A stretch of DNA of 64,000 nucleotides, taken from Sphingorhabdus sp. Alg231-15 (GTDB taxonomy: Bacteria > Pseudomonadota > Alphaproteobacteria > Sphingomonadales > Sphingomonadaceae). The DNA lies in contig NZ_LT703001.1 in NCBI RefSeq assembly GCF_900149705.1, positions 2,108,001-2,172,000 on the forward strand, in the 5' to 3' direction. A program made the translations under genes and the position numbers. The number at the start of each line of letters is the position of its first letter. The first letter of the stretch is position 1. The notes under the pieces were generated by a model, which saw only the letters and a program-made list of their open reading frames with translations, had not been told where the DNA came from and did no database searches. This document shows, one piece after another, positions 18,006-26,378 of the stretch.

Positions 18006-18545
18006 TCAGATTCGTTTGGAAAGCCCGATCGCAACCTTGCATCCCAATCGAATGGCTGCGCTCAGTACCGGATAGCCGGGCGTTTCTTCGGCACCCGATT
18101 CAATTGCTGTTTGTTTATGCTCAAGTTCCTCTTCGCGAAACTCCGCAATCTTACCGAGCAGCTCAGGCTCGTTTTGCGATTCTAGCTGCTCCATCTGTTC
18201 CTGATAATGCAGGTCGATTTCTGTCTCGACCGCTGCGGTACAAGCCATCGCAGCGCGTGGCCCCATAATCGCCGTTCCCGCACCGAGCGCATAGCCCGCC
18301 GCTTTCCAGAAGGGTTGCAATATTGTCGGCCGGACATTGCGTTCCGCGATCATCCGGTCAAACGTATCCAGATGCCGCTGCTCCTGTTCTGCCATATGAT
18401 GAATCGCACTACTGTCAGGCGCATCATCGCCCATGACCGCAAGCTGACCCTTGTAGATTTGCGCCGCACCATATTCACCGGCCTGATTCACCCGAATCAT
18501 CGAGGCAATATCCGGTTTTGCTTTTCCCAGTGTCTTTTCAGTCAT
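18006..18545 (-). CDS. coq7: Demethoxyubiquinone hydroxylase family protein
   Basis: I start at ATG 18545: AAAGG lies nine bases before it, but directly against the alternative ATG 18554. The 179-residue protein has the Coq7 di-iron ligands in ferritin-like helices: NQAGEYGAAQIYKGQ (Glu24), AEQEQRHLDTF (Glu55, His58), AVETEIDLHYQEQ and EEELEHKQTAIE. It hydroxylates the ring at C6 in ubiquinone synthesis. It starts inside the end of dsbB, overlapping by eight bases. It works in the same pathway as ubiG at 9.7 kb. Confidence 0.92.
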   Translation of the reverse strand: MTEKTLGKAKPDIASMIRVNQAGEYGAAQIYKGQLAVMGDDAPDSSAIHHMAEQEQRHLDTFDRMIAERNVRPTILQPFWKAAGYALGAGTAIMGPRAAMACTAAVETEIDLHYQEQMEQLESQNEPELLGKIAEFREEELEHKQTAIESGAEETPGYPVLSAAIRLGCKVAIGLSKRI

Positions 18546-19023
18546 TGCGCTCATCCTTTCGGCCAGCTGCCATCAGAATGAAGATGAGGATTGCTCCACC
18601 GACAGACAAGAGAAAATTATATCCAGCCAGAGAAATGCCGAAGAGCGTCCAAGGCGCGACATCACAACGGACCAGCGGCGCATTCATAATGGTGTCCAGC
18701 ATATCGCCGCCACCTGATACTGTGGTCGCGCAGGATGTAATCCCTTCCCACCAACCATATTCAACACCGGCGTGGAAACCGCCAATCAAACCGCTGATCA
18801 ATATTGCCAAAGCCGCGTCAAGGACCAGAAATTTTGACCATCTGAGATGACGCAAGACAAGCGCACCCAGCGCAAAGATGATGGCGGCCAGATGCGGCCA
18901 GCGCTGCCACATACACATTTCGCACGGATAAAGACCAAATACATATTCGCTGACCAAAGCTCCGCCGAGCAAGGCCGCGGGAATGATCAGGGACAGCCAA
19001 AGGGCTGTTCGGGAAAGGGCCAT
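18538..19023 (-). CDS. dsbB: Disulfide bond formation protein B
   Basis: 161 residues with four membrane helices. The first periplasmic loop carries the CxxC pair Cys34/Cys37 (LYPCEMCMWQRWPH), and the second loop has Cys98 and Cys120 (ITSCATT, VRCDVAPW). The protein reoxidises DsbA and hands electrons to ubiquinone, which fits its overlap with coq7. The motif WQRWPH after CxxC is characteristic. It is preceded by ctpA, whose stop lies 10 bases before the start. Confidence 0.93.
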   Translation of the reverse strand: MALSRTALWLSLIIPAALLGGALVSEYVFGLYPCEMCMWQRWPHLAAIIFALGALVLRHLRWSKFLVLDAALAILISGLIGGFHAGVEYGWWEGITSCATTVSGGGDMLDTIMNAPLVRCDVAPWTLFGISLAGYNFLLSVGGAILIFILMAAGRKDERND

Positions 19024-19033
19024 AACCGGCTTC

Positions 19034-20398
19034 CTAGTTTTTGGCGGTTGCCGGTTTTGCCGATTTCTTGGCCGCAGCTTTATTCATCGCTACTTTCAGG
19101 CCTTCGGGGCCCAAACGCCCAATTGTCTGCAGGGCATAGTGCAGTTGGAAATCCTCAATGCCCTTTTCTTTCAGGCCTTCCGCCGTTTCCGTAAAACGCG
19201 GATCATCCTTGGCATCTTCTTCCAGAACATCATCTTCCAGCTTCACTTCGTTGATGAGATGCTTGCGCAGATCTGATTCGCGGAACCGTGGACGGGTCTT
19301 GTAATCAGGATCAGAGAGCTGCGGTACCATGATGTCAGGCTCGATACCGCCTTCCTGAACTGATTTCCCGGACGGGGTGTAGTAGCGCGCCGTGGTCAGG
19401 CGTAAGGCCGAGGTGTTGGATAGCGGCAGCAATGTCTGCACCGATCCTTTGCCAAAGCTACGCTCACCCATCACCAGTCCACGATGATGGTCCTGCAAGG
19501 CACCCGCAACAATTTCGGAGGCCGAAGCGGACCCTGCGTCGATGAGGACAATCACGGGAAGGCCCTTGGCGGCATCACCACTTTTCGCAAAATAGCGTTC
19601 AATGTCGGACTTGCCGCGGCCGCGTTGTGACACAATCTCTCCGCGAGAGAGGAATACATCCGACACGTTCACCGCCTCATCCAGCAGACCGCCGGGATTG
19701 GAGCGCATATCAAGAACATAGCCCAGCGGCTTTTTTCCAAGCGCCTTGTCAATACCAACAATGGCCGCCGCAACATCTGCACCGGTGTCATTTGAGAAGC
19801 TGGTGATGCTGATCACGCCGACCTTGTCTTTCACTTCCCAGTTTACCGGCTTGAGATCAATAACAGCACGATTCATTGACACATCAAAAGGTTTGTCGCG
19901 GCCAGGGCGGACGATGGTCAGCTTAATCGGCGAACCCGGCTTACCGCGCATTTCCTCGACGGCTTCATCGAGCGAGCCGCCATAAATCAGCGAACCATCG
20001 ATATGGGTAATATAGTCACCGGCCTTGACGCCCGCCTTGTCTGCCGGGGTGTCCTTAAACGGTGCAATCACCTTCACAGCGCCATCTTCCATGGTCACCG
20101 ACAGACCCAGACCGCCATAATTGCCATCGGTTTGGGTCCGCAGATTTTCAAAATCACGAGCGTCCAAAAAGCTGCTGTGGGGATCAAGACTGCCCAGCAT
20201 CCCGTTAATCGCACCCTTGATCAAATCCGCATCATCGACTTGGTCGACATAGTCCGTACGCACGCGGTCAAACACGCTCATAAACTGTTCCATCTCGCGA
20301 TAAGTATTCGCATCAACAGCAGAAATAGCAGAGGTGGTTGCGGGCAAAAGCGCCACGGTCAAAACAAGGGCTGTTGCCTGTAAAACGGGCTTTTTCAT
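19034..20398 (-). CDS. ctpA: Carboxy-terminal processing protease (S41 family)
   Basis: The start at ATG 20398 gives a signal peptide or N-terminal anchor (MKKPVLQATALVLTVALLPA); the frame extends 35 codons upstream with no such signal. The 454-residue protein has the usual N-terminal helix (YREMEQFMSVFDRV), a PDZ domain (about 90-165, GGLGLSV), and the S41 core. By the standard 25-residue spacing the Ser/Lys dyad is Ser292 (GSASASEI) and Lys317 (GERSFGKGSVQ). It acts in the periplasm, often on envelope and cell-wall enzymes. It lies directly downstream of a LytM factor gene, an arrangement common in alphaproteobacteria. Confidence 0.95.
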   Translation of the reverse strand: MKKPVLQATALVLTVALLPATTSAISAVDANTYREMEQFMSVFDRVRTDYVDQVDDADLIKGAINGMLGSLDPHSSFLDARDFENLRTQTDGNYGGLGLSVTMEDGAVKVIAPFKDTPADKAGVKAGDYITHIDGSLIYGGSLDEAVEEMRGKPGSPIKLTIVRPGRDKPFDVSMNRAVIDLKPVNWEVKDKVGVISITSFSNDTGADVAAAIVGIDKALGKKPLGYVLDMRSNPGGLLDEAVNVSDVFLSRGEIVSQRGRGKSDIERYFAKSGDAAKGLPVIVLIDAGSASASEIVAGALQDHHRGLVMGERSFGKGSVQTLLPLSNTSALRLTTARYYTPSGKSVQEGGIEPDIMVPQLSDPDYKTRPRFRESDLRKHLINEVKLEDDVLEEDAKDDPRFTETAEGLKEKGIEDFQLHYALQTIGRLGPEGLKVAMNKAAAKKSAKPATAKN

Positions 20399-20476
20399 CG
20401 AAAAATGTCCTGTAAGTCTAAATATGCCATAAATATAGGCCTGAATCGGGTTTAAAGCCAAGCACCTTAACCAAAT

Positions 20477-20503
20477 ATGACGTTGATTATCGACGAACGT
20501 CAT
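20477..20503 (-). promoter_or_regulatory. 8-bp perfect inverted repeat between the LytM-factor gene and ctpA
   Basis: ATGACGTT and AACGTCAT are perfectly complementary across an 11-base loop. Read on the plus strand the repeat runs into TTTT, but the genes on both sides are on the minus strand. It may be an operator for ctpA, a processing hairpin in the transcript, or a terminator for antisense transcription. Confidence 0.4.
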
Positions 20504-20530
20504 TTTTCGAACCGGATTTTTGAGGTCCGA

Positions 20531-21727
20531 TCAACCCACCAAGGCGGCAATGTCAATCGGCCGGCCATTGCGTCGCAATTCGACGGTTACATTGGGGTCA
20601 TCGGCACCCGAACGACCGACAGGCGCGCCCTGCACCACCCTATCGCCAACCTCTGCGGTTGTTGTTGCCAAATTGGTGATCAGGCTGGTCCAAGCGGCAT
20701 CATGCTCGATAATCAGGATATTGCCATAGCCACGATAGCGCCCGGCAAAAGCGATCCGGCCAGCGGCCGGAGCGACAATCTGCGCATCCGGTTCCACAGC
20801 AATGGTCAATCCGCGTGAGCGATAGCCGCTATCGGATATCTCACCCAATCCGGTGACAATGTCCCCGATGACCGGCAGACGGTAAGCATTGGCAACATTG
20901 CTTTTACGGCTGGGATTGCGAGCAGGTCCGTCTCCATTTTGACTGGGACGCAATAGCGGACCATCCAAGATGGATAGAGATTCACGCACCGCGCCGCTTT
21001 CTCGTATCTGATCCATCAGGTCGAGTATATCTCTCGCCTCCTCGCCCAAGGCCAACGCGCGGTCCTGCTCCAGACCGGCATCATCTGAAAACTGCTGCGC
21101 CTCGACACGTTCATTGGCTTCCAGGCCCGCTAGCCGTTTGCGCCGTTGGTCCAATTGTTTCTGGCTTTCATTGAGGGAGGCGATTGCCCGGGCGGATTGG
21201 GCCCGCAGTTTTTCGCCCTGTTCGACTTCGCTACGCAAGCTTGCTGTACGCTGTTCGATTTCAGGAACCACCGTTGCCATGATCGAGCGAATGTAGATAA
21301 GCTCATCCAGTGACCGCGGTTCAACCAGCGCCAACGCCGTCGGCTTGCGCGTCATCATCTGCAAGGCGGCAGTTAAACGCACCACTGGTCCTTGTTTCTC
21401 CGCCAACCGAGCACGCTGACGCTCTTGCAATCGTCCGACAATTGCGATGCGCGACCGCGCAGCCCGGATATCGGCCTCGGCGGCTTGAATGCGGGCAGCC
21501 AAAGACGCGGCCTCGCTCCCGATCCGGTCTGCTTCATTGGTCGCCGCCTCGGCCTGACGGCGCAAAGCATCGCTGCGTTGCCGCGCTTTGTCGGATTGCT
21601 CGCGTGCAGAGACCAGGGCGCGCTGTTCTTCTGCCAGGGAAAGTCCCGGGGTTTGCGCGGGCAGCGCCACCGCAAAAAAAGCACCCAGAATGGCCAAGCC
21701 AGTGAGAAGGAAAAGCTCGCGTGCCAT
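20531..21727 (-). CDS. EnvC-like LytM-domain factor, probably catalytically inactive
   Basis: 398 residues: a signal peptide (about 1-24), two long coiled-coil segments (about 30-100 and 160-215) and a C-terminal LytM/M23 fold. The zinc site is missing: where active enzymes have HxGxD this protein has SRGLTIAVE, and where they have HLHFEVR it has NVTVELRRNG. Fold landmarks such as GYGNILIIEHD and GAPVGRSG remain. This matches EnvC/NlpD activators, which open amidase autoinhibition during septal splitting. It is followed by ctpA and preceded by rlmH. Confidence 0.9.
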   Translation of the reverse strand: MARELFLLTGLAILGAFFAVALPAQTPGLSLAEEQRALVSAREQSDKARQRSDALRRQAEAATNEADRIGSEAASLAARIQAAEADIRAARSRIAIVGRLQERQRARLAEKQGPVVRLTAALQMMTRKPTALALVEPRSLDELIYIRSIMATVVPEIEQRTASLRSEVEQGEKLRAQSARAIASLNESQKQLDQRRKRLAGLEANERVEAQQFSDDAGLEQDRALALGEEARDILDLMDQIRESGAVRESLSILDGPLLRPSQNGDGPARNPSRKSNVANAYRLPVIGDIVTGLGEISDSGYRSRGLTIAVEPDAQIVAPAAGRIAFAGRYRGYGNILIIEHDAAWTSLITNLATTTAEVGDRVVQGAPVGRSGADDPNVTVELRRNGRPIDIAALVG

Positions 21728-21730
21728 GAT

Positions 21731-22153
21731 CTAGCCTTCCCTGTGATAGGGATGGTTGGCAATAATGGCGGTTGCTCGGAACAGTTGCTCAGCGAGCATC
21801 GCACGTACCATCAGATGTGGCCATGTCGCTTTGCCAAAGGAAAAGAGATGGTCGGCACTGCTGCGTTCTTCACTGGTCAGACCATCGGCAGCGCCGATCA
21901 GGAAGCGCGCCTCACGCACGCCATTGTCTCGCCAGCCATTGAGAATGTTGGCAAACGCTTTGCTGGTCCAGGTTTCCCCGGTTTCGTCGAGGGCGATAAT
22001 TTTGGTCTGATCCATGACTTTGGGCGTTTTTCCGCCTTGTTCTGGCAATTCGCTCAACTTCACTTCCCAGCCGATCCGCTTGACGTAACGCTCGACCATT
22101 TCCTGTTCAGGACTGCGGCCGATTTTCCCGCGAGCGACGATATGGAGCCTCAT
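21731..22153 (-). CDS. rlmH: 23S rRNA (pseudouridine1915-N3)-methyltransferase
   Basis: 140 residues from ATG 22153 (MRLHIVARGKIGRSPEQEMVERY); the longer frame begins with an Arg/Gly-rich stretch that is not part of the family. The SPOUT knot is clear: LDETGETWTSKAFANIL, FLIGAADGL and the C-terminal LMVRAMLAEQLFRATAIIANHPYH. The enzyme methylates helix 69 of 23S rRNA in assembled ribosomes. Its gene lies between rsfS and the LytM factor, with a three-base gap to the latter. Confidence 0.95.
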   Translation of the reverse strand: MRLHIVARGKIGRSPEQEMVERYVKRIGWEVKLSELPEQGGKTPKVMDQTKIIALDETGETWTSKAFANILNGWRDNGVREARFLIGAADGLTSEERSSADHLFSFGKATWPHLMVRAMLAEQLFRATAIIANHPYHREG

Positions 22154-22173
22154 AGCCGAAAAAACCGCGATTA

Positions 22174-22584
22174 TCAGGCGCCTGCCGCCTCGGCCTCGGA
22201 CGCGTCCTCTTCGCCAACCGCCCACATGCGTTCGAGATTATAGAAGCTACGCACTTCGGGGCGGAAAAGATGGATGATCACGTCACCCGCATCGATCAAC
22301 ACCCAGTCGGCATTGGCCAGTCCTTCAATTCGCGCTTCCCCGCCTGATTGTTTAACGCGTTCAGCTAGCTTTTGCGCCATGGATGCGACCTGCCGGGTCG
22401 AACGCCCTTCAGCGATGACCATATGATCGGCAATATTGCTTTTTCCTTCGAGCGGAATAGACACAATATCCTGTGCCTGATCATCATCGAGCGATTTCAT
22501 CACGAGCGCATAAAGGGCGTCTGATTCAGCCTTCCCTTCCTTGGAATTAGCCGGTTTCAGCGCTTTGGTTTTCGGTTTCGTCAA
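22174..22584 (-). CDS. rsfS: Ribosomal silencing factor
   Basis: The family core runs from about LYALVMKSLDDDQAQDIV to IIHLFRPEVRSFYNLERMW and is unmistakable; it binds ribosomal protein uL14 and blocks subunit joining under starvation. The start is uncertain. TTG 22584 has AGGA at proper distance and gives 136 residues; TTG 22611 would add nine residues and overlap the end of nadD. There is no in-frame ATG before the core. The acidic, Ala-rich C-terminus (EEDASEAEAAGA) is an extra tail. Confidence 0.92.
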   Translation of the reverse strand: MTKPKTKALKPANSKEGKAESDALYALVMKSLDDDQAQDIVSIPLEGKSNIADHMVIAEGRSTRQVASMAQKLAERVKQSGGEARIEGLANADWVLIDAGDVIIHLFRPEVRSFYNLERMWAVGEEDASEAEAAGA

Positions 22585-22604
22585 TTCAAATCCTATCAAT
22601 CTGT

Positions 22605-23237
22605 CTAGCAAAGCAGTTTACGTGTCACTGCGTCGCGAACGCAGCGATTTGCATATTGTTTGTGCCAATGGGGCCGGGCCATCCGGATCGCGGTGGCCGA
22701 GCGTGGGTCGGGACGATAGCGCAAAAATGCCAGCGCTGGCGTACTCCAATTAGTCCAGTTCATCCGCTGGCTCCCGGGCCGGACAGAGCGCCGGAGCCAT
22801 GCCATTGCGGGTGCCGCAAAAGCATCATCATCATAGCCGGGCCGGGCGATAACTGCAATCGGCAATAATCGAGCGATTTTTCGCCAGTCTTTCCAGCGAT
22901 GAAATTGTGCGAGATTGTCCGCTCCCATGATCCAGATAAATTGCCGTTTCGGATAGCGCCTGATCAGCGCTCGCAACGTGTCATATGTATATCGGGTTCC
23001 CAATGTTTGTTCGATAGCAGTGGGTCGAATTGCACTGCGCCGCGCCATTTTTCGGGCCGAAGCCAGACGGGCACCAAGTGGCGCCATATCCTTGGAACCC
23101 TCTTTCAGCGGATTGCCCGGCGACACCAGCCACCACAGCTCATCCAGCGCCAATTCCTGCATCGCAAACAGACTGATCGAGCGATGCGCGCCATGCGCAG
23201 GGTTAAAGGATCCACCCAAAAGGCCTGTGGTTTTCAT
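22605..23237 (-). CDS. nadD: Nicotinate-nucleotide adenylyltransferase
   Basis: 210 residues. It makes nicotinate adenine dinucleotide from NaMN and ATP. The nucleotidyltransferase motif GLLGGSFNPAHGAHRSIS (residues 5-22) contains the usual GSFxPxHxxH, and the second motif appears as ISSTAIR-like RSATAIR near the C-terminus. WLVSPGNPLK and FIWIMGADNLAQFHRWKDW are diagnostic. The ATG at 23237 overlaps the stop of the upstream membrane-protein gene (ATGA). It belongs to the proA-nadD-rsfS-rlmH block. Confidence 0.95.
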   Translation of the reverse strand: MKTTGLLGGSFNPAHGAHRSISLFAMQELALDELWWLVSPGNPLKEGSKDMAPLGARLASARKMARRSAIRPTAIEQTLGTRYTYDTLRALIRRYPKRQFIWIMGADNLAQFHRWKDWRKIARLLPIAVIARPGYDDDAFAAPAMAWLRRSVRPGSQRMNWTNWSTPALAFLRYRPDPRSATAIRMARPHWHKQYANRCVRDAVTRKLLC

Positions 23238-23677
23238 GATAATGTGGGCCAGGACTTCCAAGTGCCTGCGGCGTAGAAAAGACCATAGATCAGGACAATC
23301 AGTGAACTCCAGATCGCGAAACCATTGATCTTTTCAGGAGCAAATATCGCCATTGGTAACACTATCAGCCCGCGCGCCAAATAGACTGCGCTTATGGCGA
23401 CCAGGCCGGTCCGCAGCAGCGGCGGTTTCCAGACCAGCCCTGCTCCAGCGAAGGCAAACCAACTCCAGATCGCCAAAACGCACGCGATCCCGATCGTTAT
23501 GAGCGCAGGATAAAATAGGCCCTTTTCAGCCATTCTCGCCATGTCTTCGCCGGCTCCGAAAAAACGATACCAGTCGGGTCCGCCAATGATGACGCCAATA
23601 TGCAGGATGCTAGCAAGCAGGCTCAATATCCCGCCGACAACGAGCAGTTTTTGACCGAGATCCACCGTCGCCAACAT
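23234..23677 (-). CDS. Four-helix membrane protein of unknown function
   Basis: 147 residues, starting at ATG 23677, which overlaps the stop of proA by one base (TAATG). Four membrane helices are evident: about residues 10-32, 52-76, 84-106 and 114-134. The loop after helix 1 contains GGPDWYRFFGAGEDMARMAEKG, a pattern also found in uncharacterised small DoxX-like or DUF-type membrane proteins; I do not assign a family. It is coupled to nadD downstream by ATGA. Confidence 0.75.
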   Translation of the reverse strand: MLATVDLGQKLLVVGGILSLLASILHIGVIIGGPDWYRFFGAGEDMARMAEKGLFYPALITIGIACVLAIWSWFAFAGAGLVWKPPLLRTGLVAISAVYLARGLIVLPMAIFAPEKINGFAIWSSLIVLIYGLFYAAGTWKSWPTLS

Positions 23678-24930
23678 TAAGGCCGGATCTGCCCGGTTCC
23701 GCGCACGACCCATTTATAGGTGGTCAATCCCTCCAGCGCGACGGGACCGCGTGCATGCAGACGGCCAGTGGAAATTCCGATTTCCGCGCCAAGACCAAAT
23801 TCGCCGCCGTCAGCAAACTGGCTGGAGGCATTCCACATCACAATTGCGCTGTCGGTGCGCTGGATAAACTGATTGGCAACAGCTTCGTCCTCAGTCACCA
23901 CAACATCCGTATGATGGGATCCATGTTCGGCAATATGGGCAAGCGCCTCATCCACTCCACCGACCATCCGAACCGATACAATAGGGGCAAGATATTCGGT
24001 GTCCCAATCTTCGGATTCGGCTGAAACCGTTCTGGGATCAAGCTCCATGATCGCATCATCGCCGCGCACTTCACAACCGGCATCGATCAGGGCCCGGAGC
24101 ATAGGCCCTGGGGCAGGATAGTCCTGATCAATCAGTAGCGTTTCCATTGCCCCGCATACGCCAGTGCGCCGCATCTTCGCATTGACCGCGATTGCAATGG
24201 CTTTGTCCTGATTTGCCGCCTTGCCGATAAAGGTGTGACAAATACCATCAAGATGCGCGAGGACCGGAACCCGAGCCTCTTCCTGTACTCTTGCGACAAG
24301 CGACTTGCCTCCACGTGGAATGATGATGTCGATCAGGCCAGAGGCTTTCAGCATTGCCCCGACGGCCGCACGATCGGTCGTCTGAACCAGCTGGATCGCA
24401 TCTTCCGGCAGTCCTGCAGAAGCGACTCCGGCAATCATTGCCTCATGAATAGCGCGATTGCTTTCAATCGCCTCTGATCCACCGCGCAAGATGACGGCAT
24501 TGCCCGATCGTAATCCCAAGGCCGCGGCATCTGCCGTCACATTGGGCCGGCTTTCATAAATGATACCAATGACGCCAAGCGGTACCCGTACTCGCTCCAT
24601 GATCAAGCCGTTAGGCCGCTCATTCTGGTCAATTATCGCACCGACCGGGTCCGGCAGGGCCGCGACTTGCTCCACCGCAGACGCAATGACGTCAAGCCTC
24701 TGTGCATCAATCATCAACCGGTCGAGCATGGCGTCGCTGAGCTCATTAGAGCGGCCTCGGTCCATATCTTTGGCGTTGGCAGTGAGAATCGCAGACTGGC
24801 GGTGGCGCAGTTCTGCCGCCGCCGCCATCAAAGCCTTTGCTTTGTGTTCGCTAGTGACGCCAGACAAGGCTGCAAAAGCAGTACGCGCACGTCGGCCCAT
24901 ATCGGACATGATTTGCTGATGATCAGTCAT
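23677..24930 (-). CDS. proA: Glutamate-5-semialdehyde dehydrogenase
   Basis: 417 residues, family-typical. It reduces gamma-glutamyl phosphate to the semialdehyde in proline synthesis. VPLGVIGIIYESRPNVTADAAAL and LRGGSEAIESNRAI are ProA landmarks. The catalytic Cys lies in MRRTGVCGAMETLLID. SSQFADGGEFGLGAEIGISTGRLHARGPV closes the active site. It is the first gene of a minus-strand run through nadD and rsfS and is divergent from the M23 peptidase gene. No proB is visible in the window. Confidence 0.97.
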   Translation of the reverse strand: MTDHQQIMSDMGRRARTAFAALSGVTSEHKAKALMAAAAELRHRQSAILTANAKDMDRGRSNELSDAMLDRLMIDAQRLDVIASAVEQVAALPDPVGAIIDQNERPNGLIMERVRVPLGVIGIIYESRPNVTADAAALGLRSGNAVILRGGSEAIESNRAIHEAMIAGVASAGLPEDAIQLVQTTDRAAVGAMLKASGLIDIIIPRGGKSLVARVQEEARVPVLAHLDGICHTFIGKAANQDKAIAIAVNAKMRRTGVCGAMETLLIDQDYPAPGPMLRALIDAGCEVRGDDAIMELDPRTVSAESEDWDTEYLAPIVSVRMVGGVDEALAHIAEHGSHHTDVVVTEDEAVANQFIQRTDSAIVMWNASSQFADGGEFGLGAEIGISTGRLHARGPVALEGLTTYKWVVRGTGQIRP

Positions 24931-25028
24931 GCGCGCCTGCTAGCATGGCTTATGCTTTGATATAAGCAAAAATCGAAGTCGAACTGACGTCAAAATTAAA
25001 GTTTGAGGAAGTGACAAATCGCACAAAC

Positions 25029-25126
25029 GAATCGAAAAAACCCGCTACCGTCGGTTAATTTTACATTAATTTTGCAGCTCACCGCATACCTCTTTCGACT
25101 CGTCACGAGTCGCATCCACACGATTC
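25029..25126. promoter_or_regulatory. Cluster of four GANTC sites, candidate CcrM/GcrA-controlled promoter region
   Basis: GANTC occurs at 25029-25033 (GAATC), 25097-25101 (GACTC), 25107-25111 (GAGTC) and 25122-25126 (GATTC), four in 98 bases where about 0.4 would be expected by chance. The middle two are arms of a perfect palindrome CGACTCG-TCA-CGAGTCG (25096-25112). GANTC is the CcrM methylation site of alphaproteobacteria, and GcrA reads it at cell-cycle promoters. The region lies between divergent proA and the LytM peptidase-bactofilin pair. Regulatory use is inference. Confidence 0.5.
25055..25069 (+). promoter_or_regulatory. CtrA-type box
   Basis: TTAA-TTTTACA-TTAA has exactly the TTAA-N7-TTAA form bound by the cell-cycle regulator CtrA in alphaproteobacteria. 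It lies 116 bases upstream of the M23 peptidase start and is surrounded by GANTC sites. Binding is inferred from the motif only. Confidence 0.5.
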
Positions 25127-25184
25127 GCGCCGTTAACAACCCTCTGCTAGCGCGGCTTCGGGGATTAGTAAGAGTATACGGGTC

Positions 25185-26378
25185 ATGCACAATCACAAAA
25201 CCAAGGAAGGGCTTTTCGCCCGATTGGATCATATGTTCACAGATCGCGAATTTTTCATGCGCGCTAACGGACAGGTTCGGTTCCTTACCATTTCAGGACA
25301 ATTGCAGAAACGCGTCGCTATTACCGTTGCCGGAATTATCAGCCTTTGGTTGATTGTCACTCTTGCGATGACGGTCAATCAACTGACTGTAACCAGCGAA
25401 CGAATGGCATTGGCGGAGAAAGAAGCGGCTGTGAACAGCAGCCAGAGCCGAGTTGCAGCGTATAAAGAATCGATTGACGGGGTAGCGAGTGATCTCAGCC
25501 AGCGTCAGGACATACTCGATAACATGTTCAAGGAGCATTTTGGCGGCAATGCACCGATAGCAACGGATGCTGCTGATACTGACAAGCAACTTTCCGAGAA
25601 TACGGACAAGATCAGTGCCGCATTTCCGGAAGCTGCGTTTCTGGCAAAGGTGGAAGCTCGGCAGATCGCATTTGCCCGGAAACTGACCCGCGCGGCGATG
25701 AAGCGCACGGCCGATGCCGAAGCCGCGATTCGCAAATTCGGGCTCAACCCCGAAACCCTCTCTAAAACATCCGGTGCGGCAGTCGGTGGTCCGCTTATCC
25801 CGTTTTTCGACGATGACGAGAAAGAACTCCACCCCACCCTGGAACGTTTAAACAACGCTTTGGTGCGGATGGATCAACTAGAGCGTACGTTGCTCACCAT
25901 ACCATCAGCCATGCCGGCAGATATCACCATGATGTCAAGTGGTTATGGCTATCGCCGCGATCCATTCACCGGCGGCGGCGCGATGCATAGCGGCATTGAT
26001 TTCAAAGGACCGCATGGTCAGCCGATTTTATCCGCAGCCAGCGGCAAAATTACCCATGCAGGTTGGAAGTCGGGCTATGGCAAAACAGTGGAAATTACCC
26101 ATGGCAATGGCCTGATGACACGCTATGCACATCTTTCCAAAATTCATGTGGCCACTGGTCAAAAAGTGAAACAAGGATTACAAGTGGGGGCAATGGGCAG
26201 CACCGGACGTTCAACTGGCACACATCTTCATTTCGAAGTGCGGCTGAATGGCCAAGCGGTAAACCCAAGACCATTTCTGGAGGCGAATACAGATGTTCTC
26301 AAAGTCCAAGCCGTCGCAAGACAGCGAACAAACGCACCAAAGAAGCGTGCCAAAAAGTCAGGCTCCAGCCGTGGCTAG
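25185..26378 (+). CDS. M23 (LytM) peptidoglycan endopeptidase, membrane-anchored
   Basis: 397 residues. A short cytoplasmic N-terminus precedes one membrane helix (about 44-66), then a coiled-coil periplasmic stalk (70-240) and a LytM domain with a full zinc site: His268 and Asp272 (MHSGIDF), His349 in THLHFEVR, plus His316 in RYAHLS. It should cut peptide cross-links in murein. The gene overlaps the bactofilin gene by 86 bases; the overlapping part encodes only a basic tail. Pairing of a LytM peptidase with a bactofilin is known from several phyla, where the scaffold localises the hydrolase to shape the cell. Confidence 0.93.
   Translation: MHNHKTKEGLFARLDHMFTDREFFMRANGQVRFLTISGQLQKRVAITVAGIISLWLIVTLAMTVNQLTVTSERMALAEKEAAVNSSQSRVAAYKESIDGVASDLSQRQDILDNMFKEHFGGNAPIATDAADTDKQLSENTDKISAAFPEAAFLAKVEARQIAFARKLTRAAMKRTADAEAAIRKFGLNPETLSKTSGAAVGGPLIPFFDDDEKELHPTLERLNNALVRMDQLERTLLTIPSAMPADITMMSSGYGYRRDPFTGGGAMHSGIDFKGPHGQPILSAASGKITHAGWKSGYGKTVEITHGNGLMTRYAHLSKIHVATGQKVKQGLQVGAMGSTGRSTGTHLHFEVRLNGQAVNPRPFLEANTDVLKVQAVARQRTNAPKKRAKKSGSSRG

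Noticed and set aside
20450-20475. TTAA pairs upstream of ctpA as a CtrA box
   Set aside because: The spacing between the TTAA elements is 11 bases, not 7.
24931-25184. Possible tRNA or small RNA in the proA-M23 gap
   Set aside because: No cloverleaf, no T-loop sequence and no acceptor pairing could be found.
25072-25353. Plus-strand frame of 93 codons over the M23 promoter and start
   Set aside because: It overlaps the M23 gene in another frame and has no ribosome-binding site; the region is better read as regulatory.
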